64,000 nt of DNA from a virus, in IMG/VR virus record IMGVR_UViG_3300008120_000440, positions 1-64,000 of that record; one strand, written 5' to 3'. Below are positions 7,870-15,875 of this stretch, piece after piece. The number at the start of each line of letters is the position of its first letter. Position 1 is the stretch's first letter. Under the pieces are notes generated by a model that was not told where the DNA came from, did not search any database, and worked only from the letters and a program-made list of their open reading frames with translations. Position numbers and translations under genes: made by a program.

Positions 7870-8726
7870 GAGTGCATACTTTCTACTAAATGCCACGCTG
7901 GAGAACTTTTGTCAACACCGCAGTTGATTAGATGGTTTCTAAAGTCTTCACGCAATGTGGGGAGATACACATTGGTTGAAACTGCAGCAAGTTCTGGCTG
8001 AGTGATTGGGTCAGCAATGAATTCGTTTACTGCAGGATTGGGTGAACCGTGCGCGTACCAGCCTAGATATGTGTACCTGTTTCCTGCAGTTATTGGTTCA
8101 ATCTCATGCGCAGCCATAAAATTTGACGGGAACATTAAAATATCGCCAGGATTTGGCGTGTAGCGGATATCTAGATAATTAAAGTAATGCGCACCACCAG
8201 AAAAACCGTTATTAAAGTAAATAAGTGCAGTAAGCGTATTCCTGGTTGCTAGTTGGTCTGTCGGCTCGCCAAAACCGTATGAATAGTCGGCACTCGTATC
8301 TGAGTGGGGACCCAGTAGGCGGCCTCCATGCTCTATTGAGTATGCAACCAGATGGCCTTTTACCTTCCACCAGATATTTTTGTAAGCCAGTGGAAACTCA
8401 ACTAGATACTTAAGCAGATACTTATCGCGAGAATTTTCAAGAAATTTTAAAAACTCAATAACATCTGCCTGCTCGCTTCTGTGTATTGAAGCACCGCGAC
8501 GAGGCATATTCATCGTGTCTTCATAATCAAAAAAATATCCACTTTTATTTAAAAATCCAGGCCTGCCCGACTCTGGGTCAATTGCCTCTTTGTACATGTC
8601 GTTGCGTTCAGCCGATACTGCATTTTCTGCAAATTCGCATGCCCAGTCAAAATCAAATGTTATCGCATCTCTGAATACGATTACACCGCCGCCGAGGTGC
8701 TCGGGAGCGACATCATTGTAAATCAT
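7866..8726 (-). CDS. 2OG-Fe(II) oxygenase, prolyl 4-hydroxylase-like (paralogue 4)
   Basis: 286 aa. It has the subfamily N-terminus HLGGGVIVFRDAITF, GPHSDT for the first iron ligands, and AAHEIEPITAGNRYTYL for the distal His and Arg. AGGAAAG precedes the ATG. The start overlaps the stop of the 8713 gene by 14 bases. A C-terminal extension of ~55 residues beyond the catalytic core resembles that of the 3877 and 8713 products in position, although the residues differ. No signal peptide or membrane segment is seen. Confidence 0.83.
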   Translation of the reverse strand: MIYNDVAPEHLGGGVIVFRDAITFDFDWACEFAENAVSAERNDMYKEAIDPESGRPGFLNKSGYFFDYEDTMNMPRRGASIHRSEQADVIEFLKFLENSRDKYLLKYLVEFPLAYKNIWWKVKGHLVAYSIEHGGRLLGPHSDTSADYSYGFGEPTDQLATRNTLTALIYFNNGFSGGAHYFNYLDIRYTPNPGDILMFPSNFMAAHEIEPITAGNRYTYLGWYAHGSPNPAVNEFIADPITQPELAAVSTNVYLPTLREDFRNHLINCGVDKSSPAWHLVESMHS

Positions 8727-9633
8727 CTTTGTTTCTTTCCTGGATTAATTCTTGAGTGGTACCACTGCTGTTGTTTATGCGATTTAATGGCAATGTTAGC
8801 ATTTTATATTTATCAGAATCGGAGTTGTATTTGCTATTTATATAAGTGGAATAGTCGTCAAAAACTTCTGGTATCCAAACTTGAGATGACTTTAGTTTAA
8901 GTGCGCCAGAATCGGATGGACAAATACCCCTCTTCACATCCTCGGAGCCATGCGAAAAATATGATATGTATGCATACCTTGAACCACTATGAAGTTCTTT
9001 TACCCTATGCGTACCCATGTAATTTGACGGAAACATAATGATGTCACCAGACTTTGGCTTGTAGCAAATGCCAAGATAAGGGAACTCAAGTTCCCCACCA
9101 ACATATTCGTAATCACCGCATTCTTCAGAAGAGTTAGCGGAGTCATTTAAGTACAATATTGAGCCGACAACATGCCTTGTAGCGACTTGCATGTCTGGCA
9201 CCGCTCCAGGTTGATAATTGACATCGTTATCTGAGTGAAAACCCATGTCCGAACCACTCCTGTAAGCGACAACATGGCCGTGCGTTCTCCACCATAGAGA
9301 CGGAAGAATCATTGGGAAATGCTCTACATATCTAATTAAACATGAATATACGGCATCTTCGCATTTATCAAAAAATATATGCTTTTCATCTGTTCTGTCG
9401 TCTGGGGCAAATCCAGTAATTCTGTTAACACGATAAATATCCTCTAATGGGTATCTATGTCCAGAACGATTTATGGCATGTAGAGCATTGCCGCTTTCAT
9501 CGTGGATGATTGTAAAATCTTGTTCTACAACTTTTTCGTGAAGTTCTGCCAAATATGGAATTATGAAGTCGTGGTCCACTTCAACCACATTCCTAAAGAC
9601 GAGAACTCCTCCGCCGAGATTCTCAATATCCAT
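8713..9633 (-). CDS. 2OG-Fe(II) oxygenase, prolyl 4-hydroxylase-like (paralogue 5)
   Basis: 306 aa. It starts MDIENLGGGVLVFRNVVEV, with GFHSDNDVNY for H and D and GTHRVKELHSGSRYAYI for the distal His and 2OG-binding Arg. The HSDND and FPYLGI/CYKPKSGDIIMFPSNY blocks are close to the plus-strand gene at 3877 (HQDND, FPYLGIEYKP). These two are therefore probably the closest pair, duplicated to opposite strands. Only one base separates it from the glutathione peroxidase gene upstream. Confidence 0.83.
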   Translation of the reverse strand: MDIENLGGGVLVFRNVVEVDHDFIIPYLAELHEKVVEQDFTIIHDESGNALHAINRSGHRYPLEDIYRVNRITGFAPDDRTDEKHIFFDKCEDAVYSCLIRYVEHFPMILPSLWWRTHGHVVAYRSGSDMGFHSDNDVNYQPGAVPDMQVATRHVVGSILYLNDSANSSEECGDYEYVGGELEFPYLGICYKPKSGDIIMFPSNYMGTHRVKELHSGSRYAYISYFSHGSEDVKRGICPSDSGALKLKSSQVWIPEVFDDYSTYINSKYNSDSDKYKMLTLPLNRINNSSGTTQELIQERNKDDLQ

Positions 9634-9634
9634 C

Positions 9635-10249
9635 TTACAAAACCGCGTCTATTGCTTCCCTGATTGTCCAGGCTGCTCCATGGACAAGTGGCTTATCTGC
9701 CAGTGGCCAATCTTGCCAGTTAAAGCGAGAAATGAATACGCCGTCGCGACTTAGCAAAAATTTCTCCCAATTATGTGGAATGCGCATCATCGCTTGCATT
9801 GCCTTGTTCTGACCTCGCTGTGCAGAGTCCGATGTGTCGGCAAGGTTGTCGCTTGAATTACGCAACTCTGGACCTTTAAGGTATGTGTAAATTGGGTGCT
9901 CATTTGGTCCGTTTACATCAATCTTTTCCGTGATTGGAAATGTTACAAACGGATAATTTTCAGCAATAAACGCAGCAATCTCTTCATTGCTTCCTGGCTC
10001 CATTCCGCCGAATTGGTTGCACGGGAAGCCGACTACGGTAAATCCCCTATCTTTAAATTCGTCGTGCACTTTCTGTAATTCCCATAATTGGCGAGATGTT
10101 CTCGCGTGCGACCAAAATCTGCTGCATTGTGGCTCGTACCCACACTTGGAGGAAATATTCACAAACAGAGCAATTTTCCCCTTTACGGATTCAAGCAGGT
10201 TTTCCTCACCAGTAAGGGAGGATATGTTCATGTCATACGCAAAACTCAT
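9635..10249 (-). CDS. Glutathione peroxidase family thiol peroxidase
   Basis: 204 aa. The peroxidatic cysteine is C36 in NISSKCGYEPQ, and FPCNQFGG gives the second conserved Cys (C77) and catalytic Gln (Q79). KIDVNGPNEHPIYTYLK and NWEKFLL are family blocks. The usual WNFEKF is HNWEKF here, so the canonical Trp is replaced by His, a variant I associate with a bacterial subgroup. An insertion after C36 (FWSHARTSRQLWELQ) also fits that subgroup. It reduces hydroperoxides with thioredoxin or glutathione. In a cluster of iron oxygenases it could protect against peroxide from uncoupled turnover, or be a host-derived stress gene. Its start overlaps the stop of the 10246 gene (ATGA). Confidence 0.88.
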   Translation of the reverse strand: MSFAYDMNISSLTGEENLLESVKGKIALFVNISSKCGYEPQCSRFWSHARTSRQLWELQKVHDEFKDRGFTVVGFPCNQFGGMEPGSNEEIAAFIAENYPFVTFPITEKIDVNGPNEHPIYTYLKGPELRNSSDNLADTSDSAQRGQNKAMQAMMRIPHNWEKFLLSRDGVFISRFNWQDWPLADKPLVHGAAWTIREAIDAVL

Positions 10250-10572
10250 TGGTGCCTCTTTGCTGTAAGGGTTGTTTTAACAAACTCACCCACGCTTACT
10301 GTCCCAAAAAATAAATCAGAATTGCTATCTTTGCCAAATTCAAGCGAAACAGATGCTGTCATTGGAGTATCAATTTTAAAATCCGCACTAAATGACGAGT
10401 CGGTCAAAGAGTATGAAGCGAATTTCACACTCCCTCTATTTGTTGATATTTCTGCTTCATTGGACACATCATCTACAAGTAGCAGGTAGTCCTCGTCCCC
10501 AAACGGAGTATTGACCGTTACGATGAAACTATGGGCGTATCTTTTGTGCTCTATGTTGTAGTCAATGTTCAC
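10246..10572 (-). CDS. Hypothetical protein, beta-rich
   Basis: 108 aa, acidic, with alternating hydrophobic strands (HSFIVTVNTPFGDEDYLLLVDD) suggesting a small beta-sandwich. No Cys, signal peptide or membrane segment is seen, and no family is recognised. It is tightly coupled: its stop overlaps the peroxidase start and its start abuts the stop of the oxygenase at 10573. It may be an accessory or substrate protein of the oxygenase cluster. Confidence 0.6.
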   Translation of the reverse strand: MNIDYNIEHKRYAHSFIVTVNTPFGDEDYLLLVDDVSNEAEISTNRGSVKFASYSLTDSSFSADFKIDTPMTASVSLEFGKDSNSDLFFGTVSVGEFVKTTLTAKRHQ

Positions 10573-11253
10573 TTATTTCTCCAAATAAAACCCGTTGTTC
10601 TGCAATCCTAGTGGCTTTTTGTCCTCAGACCAGACATTTACCACCAGCACCCTGCGAGTACCGCTTTCCGTTGGGGTGGTGTTGTGAAGGATGTGCCCAG
10701 CGTCAAACACAATCAACCTGTTTGGCTTAAAAGCAATCCTCTCCCGTTTCTCAATGGGGGAAGCCATTGATTCAAGCACCCCTCGCTCAAGTTGTGATTT
10801 GCTTCCGTCTTCAAGCAAAAATTCATGCAACTCCAAAAATCCACCATCTATTGACTCGTGGTCGGGGTAGTAAACGCAACCAATAGTTGGCCCATTAAAT
10901 ATTTGACTTTCTTTATAAAGGTGAGAATCTTCATCAATATGCAAGCCTAGATACTGTCCTGGCTTAAATGTTTTTGCCCAATACTCAAAACCGCATATCT
11001 GGTCATACGGGAGGGGCAAATTGTCTTTCCATATTTCCTGTATTACTCGCTTCTTGAGTGTATTTGCTGGAGACCTCCACCAACCGTCCCAAAACATATA
11101 TGGGGAATAATGTTTTGAATCTTGGTCATGATATTGGTGTATTGAATAATTCACCTTTTGCTCATCACCCATTGTCTGCGGAAAGAAATTCTCATCGTTT
11201 CGGATTTCTTCTAGCAGCGATTCATTTGTAATAAAATTGTCAATTACTTTCAT
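10573..11253 (-). CDS. 2OG-Fe(II) oxygenase
   Basis: 226 aa of a different subfamily from the paralogue array. The N-terminus MKVIDNFI is typical of P4H-like proteins. Iron ligands are H and D in YLGLHIDED, the distal His is in HILHNTTP, and the 2OG Arg is in ESGTRRVLVVNVW. The aromatic HQYHDQD and WDGWWR region before the core may form the substrate pocket. The start overlaps the stop of the methyltransferase-like gene (ATGA). Probably cytoplasmic; substrate unknown. Confidence 0.8.
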   Translation of the reverse strand: MKVIDNFITNESLLEEIRNDENFFPQTMGDEQKVNYSIHQYHDQDSKHYSPYMFWDGWWRSPANTLKKRVIQEIWKDNLPLPYDQICGFEYWAKTFKPGQYLGLHIDEDSHLYKESQIFNGPTIGCVYYPDHESIDGGFLELHEFLLEDGSKSQLERGVLESMASPIEKRERIAFKPNRLIVFDAGHILHNTTPTESGTRRVLVVNVWSEDKKPLGLQNNGFYLEK

Positions 11254-11975
11254 TTCTTTATAACCAATGTAAATCCGTAATGAAGTGGAATATGAAATAC
11301 TGAAACCGAACTGTTGTTTTTAAGTTCTTCATGCAGGTCGTGCATTGGGTGTCCGTACATGTCATTGTCATACAGAAATGCCCAATCAGATGTGCCGTTT
11401 ATGAGCATCAACCCACCATCTGTCAACATCCTAAGGAAATAATCTGGGTTAGATAGTGGCATGTCAAGTTGGTTTGCCCAAATCTCAATTAAATCAAATT
11501 TCTTGCTACACCCTTCGGTGACATCTTGCATTGATATGACTTCATATTCCAGTTTTGAAAATCTCTCATTTATTGAAGTAAAACATTTTTCAAAGTTTCT
11601 CAAAGATATATTGTTGAGCAGCGTGGTTTTGATGTTGTTTTCGCAACACTGGACAACTCTTGTGCTTGAATAATCTGGTCCGCATATGAGTACGCTTGAT
11701 GGACTTTTCAAAGCGTAGATTAAATCTTGAAATATTTGAGAGATGGTGTAGGTCCTAAATGTCCTTTCATTTGTTTCCTCAAACATTTCCCACGGAAATA
11801 TCGCTAGGTCAACACCGCCAGTCGCTACATTCCTCTTGTCAAAATCAATCACAGAAACAAACTCGGCCATGAGTTTTGATGAATGTCCATAATATTTTCC
11901 TGGAAAATCATCTTTGTGGCTCTGGGTGTTAGAAAATATGTCAGCCAGGTGTGCCAGGTTGTAATTAGGCTCCAT
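11250..11975 (-). CDS. Putative SAM-dependent methyltransferase (class I-like)
   Basis: 241 aa from the ATG at 11975, preceded by AGGTGA; a TTG two codons earlier is an alternative. A Rossmann-like region includes SVLICGPDYSSTRVV where the SAM-binding loop is expected. KFDLIEIWANQ and LTDGGLMLINGTSDW follow as the usual strand 4 and strand 5 blocks. The canonical GxGxG is not present, so activity is uncertain. It lies inside the oxygenase cluster, overlapping both neighbours by a few bases. If active it may methylate a hydroxylated product; it could instead be a degenerate or different Rossmann enzyme. Confidence 0.5.
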   Translation of the reverse strand: MEPNYNLAHLADIFSNTQSHKDDFPGKYYGHSSKLMAEFVSVIDFDKRNVATGGVDLAIFPWEMFEETNERTFRTYTISQIFQDLIYALKSPSSVLICGPDYSSTRVVQCCENNIKTTLLNNISLRNFEKCFTSINERFSKLEYEVISMQDVTEGCSKKFDLIEIWANQLDMPLSNPDYFLRMLTDGGLMLINGTSDWAFLYDNDMYGHPMHDLHEELKNNSSVSVFHIPLHYGFTLVIKK

Positions 11976-12438
11976 TTTCAATCACCTGAATTTTATGGTG
12001 CGCTCTGCGAACACCTCGCAATAATGCAATATTTTTACGCTTTATAAATGTTTGGCTTGCCGTGTCTGATGGGGTTCCGTGCTTGTACCTGTATACATTC
12101 CGTATTTTTTCAACTATTTCATCTATCGTTAGGAGACTAATTTCTTCATCAGAAAAACCCAAAATATACATATACGCAACAAACTCGGCCTTATTGAATT
12201 CTAAATCCAAGTCGGCGTTATACCTTGATAACGGGTCTTGTCTTGAAATGTCCTGCGGTGAATCCCATGAAATACGGTTGCCAACTGGAAGCGGACCGAC
12301 TGGACCGCCGTACAAATGGCAATGTGACTGCTGTCCGTCAACAACCCACGATTCATTCTGCTTGTCCCAGTTAACTGTTAGCGTGTCGCGAGATTTGAAA
12401 TCAACTGGGTCAATTCCAATTATTGGCTCAATCTGCAT
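11965..12438 (-). CDS. Hypothetical protein
   Basis: 157 aa from the ATG at 12438; a TTG at 12465 would add nine residues. The N-terminal part is rich in aromatic residues and loops (YGGPVGPLPVGNRISWDSP). The C-terminal part is helical and charged, ending KNIALLRGVRRAHHKIQVIE. No family is recognised. The start overlaps the small gene upstream and the stop overlaps the methyltransferase-like gene, so it is part of the same coupled array. A structural or adaptor role is possible. Confidence 0.6.
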   Translation of the reverse strand: MQIEPIIGIDPVDFKSRDTLTVNWDKQNESWVVDGQQSHCHLYGGPVGPLPVGNRISWDSPQDISRQDPLSRYNADLDLEFNKAEFVAYMYILGFSDEEISLLTIDEIVEKIRNVYRYKHGTPSDTASQTFIKRKNIALLRGVRRAHHKIQVIENGA

Positions 12439-12622
12439 TGCCCACCAACTTTTTGTATGCAGCAACTTCGTTCATTAAGCAAAAATACGAGTCATATAGC
12501 GCAGATGATTCATCAACTGGTATGTGAGTCAAGGAAAAAGCATCAACTCCAAGTATTTTTGAAAGGGTTGATATTGAGCGCTCAAGATATGCAACTGCTT
12601 GTTTTTTAGCAAAGTCACTCAT
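12428..12622 (-). CDS. Small hypothetical helical protein
   Basis: 64 aa, starting MSDFAKKQAVAYLERSISTL, predicted mostly alpha-helical by residue pattern. No metal-binding or membrane features are seen. Overlaps of 8 bases with the upstream gene and ~11 bases with the downstream gene support a real, coupled gene. Function unknown. Confidence 0.55.
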   Translation of the reverse strand: MSDFAKKQAVAYLERSISTLSKILGVDAFSLTHIPVDESSALYDSYFCLMNEVAAYKKLVGNAD

Positions 12623-13184
12623 TTATTCCTCTGTAAACATCCATATTTGGTATTTCAACAGTAGTTGGATTTTGTGGTTTTAGATTGAAACTTACAGCAA
12701 CTCTTGGGATACCTGATTGGTGCATAGTCGTAAAATGTGGAACAAAAGAATTGAAAAACACTACTTTGCCAATTTCTGGCTTTATCCGTGTCATTGACTC
12801 AATCCTGTTATATCCAAAAGAGTGAAATACCAACTCTGCTGAATCGTCGTCTGACGATGTGTAAATCACCCCACTCCAATACTCTTGCGGCTGCATATGC
12901 GTGTTTGAGTGGTGGGAATGGTAGGAGACTGATTCCCCTTTATTTGTTGATACAGCCCATATGTCATTGATAACGGATGGCACTGGCAAGACCTTGTTGG
13001 CCAGCAACTCAATTGAATCGCTTAATTTACGGCACTCTGGCGAGTTTGGATATACGCGAAAACCATATCCTTTTGCGAATACAAGGTTCTGTTCCAGCAC
13101 CTCTGCTGTTACGGTTTTGTAATCAATACCGTCAATTCTGCCAATATGGGCATGTACGGCAAGAAGGGTTATGAACTCATCCAT
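12615..13184 (-). CDS. Putative 2OG-Fe(II) oxygenase (PF13759-like)
   Basis: 189 aa. The SYHSHHSNTH...YWSGVIYTSSDDDSAELVF block, then KVVFFNSFVPHFTTMHQSGIPRVAVSFNL, match the pattern of the putative 2OG-Fe(II) oxygenase family PF13759. That pattern is a His-rich first motif, then an SG-x-YY strand, FPS/FNS, a distal His and R-xx-SFN. The first motif reads HSH rather than HxD, so the carboxylate ligand is not obvious. The protein may use a variant metal site. It overlaps the DUF6065-like gene and a small gene, within the island. Confidence 0.68.
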   Translation of the reverse strand: MDEFITLLAVHAHIGRIDGIDYKTVTAEVLEQNLVFAKGYGFRVYPNSPECRKLSDSIELLANKVLPVPSVINDIWAVSTNKGESVSYHSHHSNTHMQPQEYWSGVIYTSSDDDSAELVFHSFGYNRIESMTRIKPEIGKVVFFNSFVPHFTTMHQSGIPRVAVSFNLKPQNPTTVEIPNMDVYRGINE

Positions 13185-13881
13185 GCGGTTCTTGCAATTT
13201 TGGTAAACCAGTAAATTCTGGACCTATTCTGTTGCCATCAGCGTCCAGCCCAGTTTTTATGCCCTTTGTCCATGTCCATGGATTTTCTGCTTGATTCTTC
13301 ATTTTCATTTCGTTGTATTTTTTGCGTTTTTCAACGAATTCGCGGTCTTCGTACAAAACAGAAAATTCAACCTCTGTGTTCTGGAGCAGGGAGTTATCAA
13401 AAATATAAAAAAACATAAATGGGCTTCCAGACTCAAAAACTACTGGTTCATTAATTTTGTTTATTTTCCAGTTCATATCAAATGGGTCTGGCCACCAACT
13501 ACTTGGGATTATCGCCGATAAAGGTTCAGCGCCATTTACAAAGTAATTAGGCGAGCCACCAATCCATAGGTCATACCCAGATTCTGTCTGAAACGCGCAA
13601 TTTGTCCTAAATGTGACCATGCCAGAGATGTTCCCACTAGCGACTGTTAAGCCATTAAATTCTCCGCCAGACAAAACCTTAACTGGGTTGTGTGTTCCGT
13701 CCCATTCAACGACTACATCATGCGGTAGACAAAGTTCCCAACCGTACACATTCGCGTATGTCATCGGCAAGCACTGATACGCATGTTTGTTGTGCGTAGC
13801 GTCCATCCAATCTCGCTTAATGCGAGACTGTTTTACAATTGGCAAATCATGAGAACTTTTTTTAATAATTAGGCGCGGCAT
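13177..13881 (-). CDS. DUF6065-like protein
   Basis: 234 aa from the ATG at 13881, giving MPRLIIKKSSHD; an upstream in-frame start at 13929 would lie well inside the neighbour. Blocks such as GWELCLPHDVVVEWDG, SGMVTFRTNCAF, GYDLWIGGSPNYF, FDMNWKI and ESGSPFMFF recall DUF6065, a family of unknown function. They suggest a jelly-roll fold. The C-terminus is helical and lysine-rich. It lies among oxygenase genes with overlaps on both sides; DUF6065 proteins may act in the same pathway. Family assignment is from memory of its pattern. Confidence 0.6.
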   Translation of the reverse strand: MPRLIIKKSSHDLPIVKQSRIKRDWMDATHNKHAYQCLPMTYANVYGWELCLPHDVVVEWDGTHNPVKVLSGGEFNGLTVASGNISGMVTFRTNCAFQTESGYDLWIGGSPNYFVNGAEPLSAIIPSSWWPDPFDMNWKINKINEPVVFESGSPFMFFYIFDNSLLQNTEVEFSVLYEDREFVEKRKKYNEMKMKNQAENPWTWTKGIKTGLDADGNRIGPEFTGLPKLQEPHG

Positions 13882-14518
13882 TGTATGGAATTTCTTTTGA
13901 AAAATCATGGAATGCATCGTTGTAGTCAAACATAGTTACTGCAGCATACTTTGTTCCCCTGGTAACTGGCTTTGATGCGTGTGCGTAAATAAATGTTGAA
14001 GGGAATAGTAAAATGTCTCCATACTGCGGCTTGAACGACATTTCAAAATACGGAAACCACAACTCGCCGCCGTCATAGTCGTCGTTCAAATACATGACAG
14101 ATGAGACTGTGCATATGTATGAAAACCCATGGTCGCTATGCACATTGAAGTGCTGGTTCTCTTTGTAGCGAACATAATTGATTGCTTCCATGAAATTCAT
14201 AGAAATGTTATATTTGCTTTGATAATCCTGGAGGCAGGGTATTAGGCCCTTTTTGGTGTCTTCGTAGATGTTCTTCATTTCGGAAAACTGTGGCGGCAAA
14301 TTTTCAATATGAGTGTTGCCTATTTTGCAATCAACGCAGTCTCTGTACTGTGGCATTTTTTGTCCAAACCCAACTAGTGCGTCCATCCACATAAATGGTG
14401 GTTGCGTGCTATTGCCGATAGTCTCTTCCAGTCTTTCTGGTAGGCGCAGTTCTTTCCCTAAAGCGTTGCGGTACGCAATGATTCCATACTTTCTGTCACC
14501 GATATATTCAAAATTCAT
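13862..14518 (-). CDS. 2OG-Fe(II) oxygenase with Lys in place of the 2OG Arg
   Basis: 218 aa. Iron ligands are H and D in FNVHSDHGFSY and the distal His is in YAHASKP. The usual Arg of the GTRYA block is Lys (RGTKYAAVTMF), a substitution seen in some family members that can still bind the 2-oxoglutarate carboxylate. The VMYLNDDYDGGELWFPY and YGDILLFPSTF blocks are classic P4H-like strands. Cysteines in DCVDCKIG are near the N-terminal third. Separated by 8 bases from the next gene. Confidence 0.78.
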   Translation of the reverse strand: MNFEYIGDRKYGIIAYRNALGKELRLPERLEETIGNSTQPPFMWMDALVGFGQKMPQYRDCVDCKIGNTHIENLPPQFSEMKNIYEDTKKGLIPCLQDYQSKYNISMNFMEAINYVRYKENQHFNVHSDHGFSYICTVSSVMYLNDDYDGGELWFPYFEMSFKPQYGDILLFPSTFIYAHASKPVTRGTKYAAVTMFDYNDAFHDFSKEIPYNAAPNY

Positions 14519-14526
14519 TGCTGCTC

Positions 14527-15153
14527 CTAAAGAAACTCTTCAACCGTATAAAAAGCGGGCGTAGTAAATCTATCCGCACCGACAATCCTTTTTACACCGT
14601 GCAGATAGTGAATATCTCCTGGGTGCATGACGGCAAGTCCAGGGCGAGGTTTGACAATAATGTCGTGGTCTGGGTAATACAGTTCTCCGCCATCAAAATT
14701 GTCATTATAGTAAAACAGTGCATTTAGGTCGTAGTCGGTAAACGGGTTGGGTGAGCCATCAAGCATTTGCTTATCGGCGTGTGGGCGCTGTTCAAGCCCA
14801 TGAAACCATCTAACTATTACAGGACTTCGTTTGCTAAGTTTAACTTTGTAAAAATTTTCTGCATATTTTTGTAATTTAACGATGTAGAAGTCAATCAAGT
14901 CATGGACTTCCTGGCTGTGTTTTTCTATCAAGTGCGCTGGGCACTGACGGTCATTCCAGTACTTGGCGTTGTATGTGCATACGCCATTTTCATCGTATTG
15001 ATTTTCTGATGCAGGATTTTCCCATTCTGTTATTGAGGTGGCAAAACTATAAATTTTGTTTAGGTCATTTAATTCAATGAAATTATCAAGAATTAAAATG
15101 TTGTCTTTTGATGTGCCAAAATATCCAGGCGGAACTTTCCACGGGGAGGTCAT
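14527..15153 (-). CDS. 2OG-Fe(II) oxygenase, prolyl 4-hydroxylase-like
   Basis: 208 aa. The N-terminus FGTSKDNILILDNFIELND is the standard start of P4H-like proteins. Iron ligands are H and D in EQRPHADKQ, the distal His is in IHYLHGVKRI, and the 2OG Arg is in GADRFTTPAFY. FYYNDNFDGGELYYPDHD is the metal-side sheet. The architecture is close to the broken gene at 5665 (NPHADK, YFNDSYEGGEIYF), suggesting a second paralogue pair on opposite strands. Gap of 17 bases to the upstream gene. Confidence 0.8.
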   Translation of the reverse strand: MTSPWKVPPGYFGTSKDNILILDNFIELNDLNKIYSFATSITEWENPASENQYDENGVCTYNAKYWNDRQCPAHLIEKHSQEVHDLIDFYIVKLQKYAENFYKVKLSKRSPVIVRWFHGLEQRPHADKQMLDGSPNPFTDYDLNALFYYNDNFDGGELYYPDHDIIVKPRPGLAVMHPGDIHYLHGVKRIVGADRFTTPAFYTVEEFL

Positions 15154-15170
15154 TGTTGAATCTTATCCGA

Positions 15171-15833
15171 TTACAGAATCCTGAAGAAAGCATTTATGGA
15201 AAATCTCTCCCCTTTTGTTACTGGCTTAATTTCATGCACCATTGACTTCGTTGAGGTATTGCTTAAAATAACCGCAGAACCACAGATTGGTTGCCACGAA
15301 ACTCCTAGTTCCTCAAAATGTATAGAACCACCTTCAAAATCTTCATTTAAAAACATAAAACAACTGAAGTCAATATTTACTAGTTGATTACCATTCAACA
15401 CAGGACCGTCCTGATGTGGCGGCATTGTTGCTCCAGTTTTGCCACGGCGGAATATTGTCGCCATAAGTTCAAGTTCTTCTATGTCAAACATAGTGCTTAT
15501 TTGTTTTGCAACTAAAGCGACATGCCTGTCGGTTAGCGCCCATAGTTCCGTGTCTTCGCGATAGTTTATTGTGAAACCATTATTTTTAGTTGGTTTTGGG
15601 TTTTCGGAAAAAGACGGAACATAATAAGGCGACCCATTGCGGAGTTTGGTCGGCGCTTCTTCCCATCCCATTTTCCCAACAGCGTTATCTGCTGTGGATA
15701 TTTGCTTTCCGTCTTTGGTTATCTCAAAATTAAATTTGTCATCTGATTTTATTGCTAAATCAACAATGTCTTTAGCGTCAGCGTCCGAAATGAAATTTGG
15801 GATAATTGTAAGACTTGTTGTTTTTCGCTGCAT
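15171..15833 (-). CDS. 2OG-Fe(II) oxygenase
   Basis: 220 aa. Iron ligands are H and D in MPPHQDGP, the distal His is in MVHEIKPVTKG, and the 2OG Arg is in GERFSINAFFRIL at the extreme C-terminus. CFMFLNEDFEGGSIHF is the metal-side strand. It is the most upstream oxygenase of the minus-strand array, directly after a probable terminator separating it from the FN3 and fibre genes. Its expression may therefore depend on read-through or on its own promoter, which I could not identify. Confidence 0.8.
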   Translation of the reverse strand: MQRKTTSLTIIPNFISDADAKDIVDLAIKSDDKFNFEITKDGKQISTADNAVGKMGWEEAPTKLRNGSPYYVPSFSENPKPTKNNGFTINYREDTELWALTDRHVALVAKQISTMFDIEELELMATIFRRGKTGATMPPHQDGPVLNGNQLVNIDFSCFMFLNEDFEGGSIHFEELGVSWQPICGSAVILSNTSTKSMVHEIKPVTKGERFSINAFFRIL

Positions 15834-15846
15834 AAGCCCTCTTTGT

Positions 15847-15869
15847 AATAATTAAAGCGATTTTATCGC
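15847..15869 (-). terminator. Probable weak intrinsic terminator after the FN3 gene
   Basis: In the 42-base gap between the FN3 gene (stop at 15876) and the first minus-strand oxygenase, GCGAT-AAA-ATCGC forms a short perfect hairpin. On the minus strand it is followed at once by TTTAATTATT. The 5-bp stem is short, so termination may be partial, giving reduced expression of the oxygenase array. A similar stem with no U-tract occurs at 55244-55260. Confidence 0.45.
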
Positions 15870-15875
15870 AGTTAA

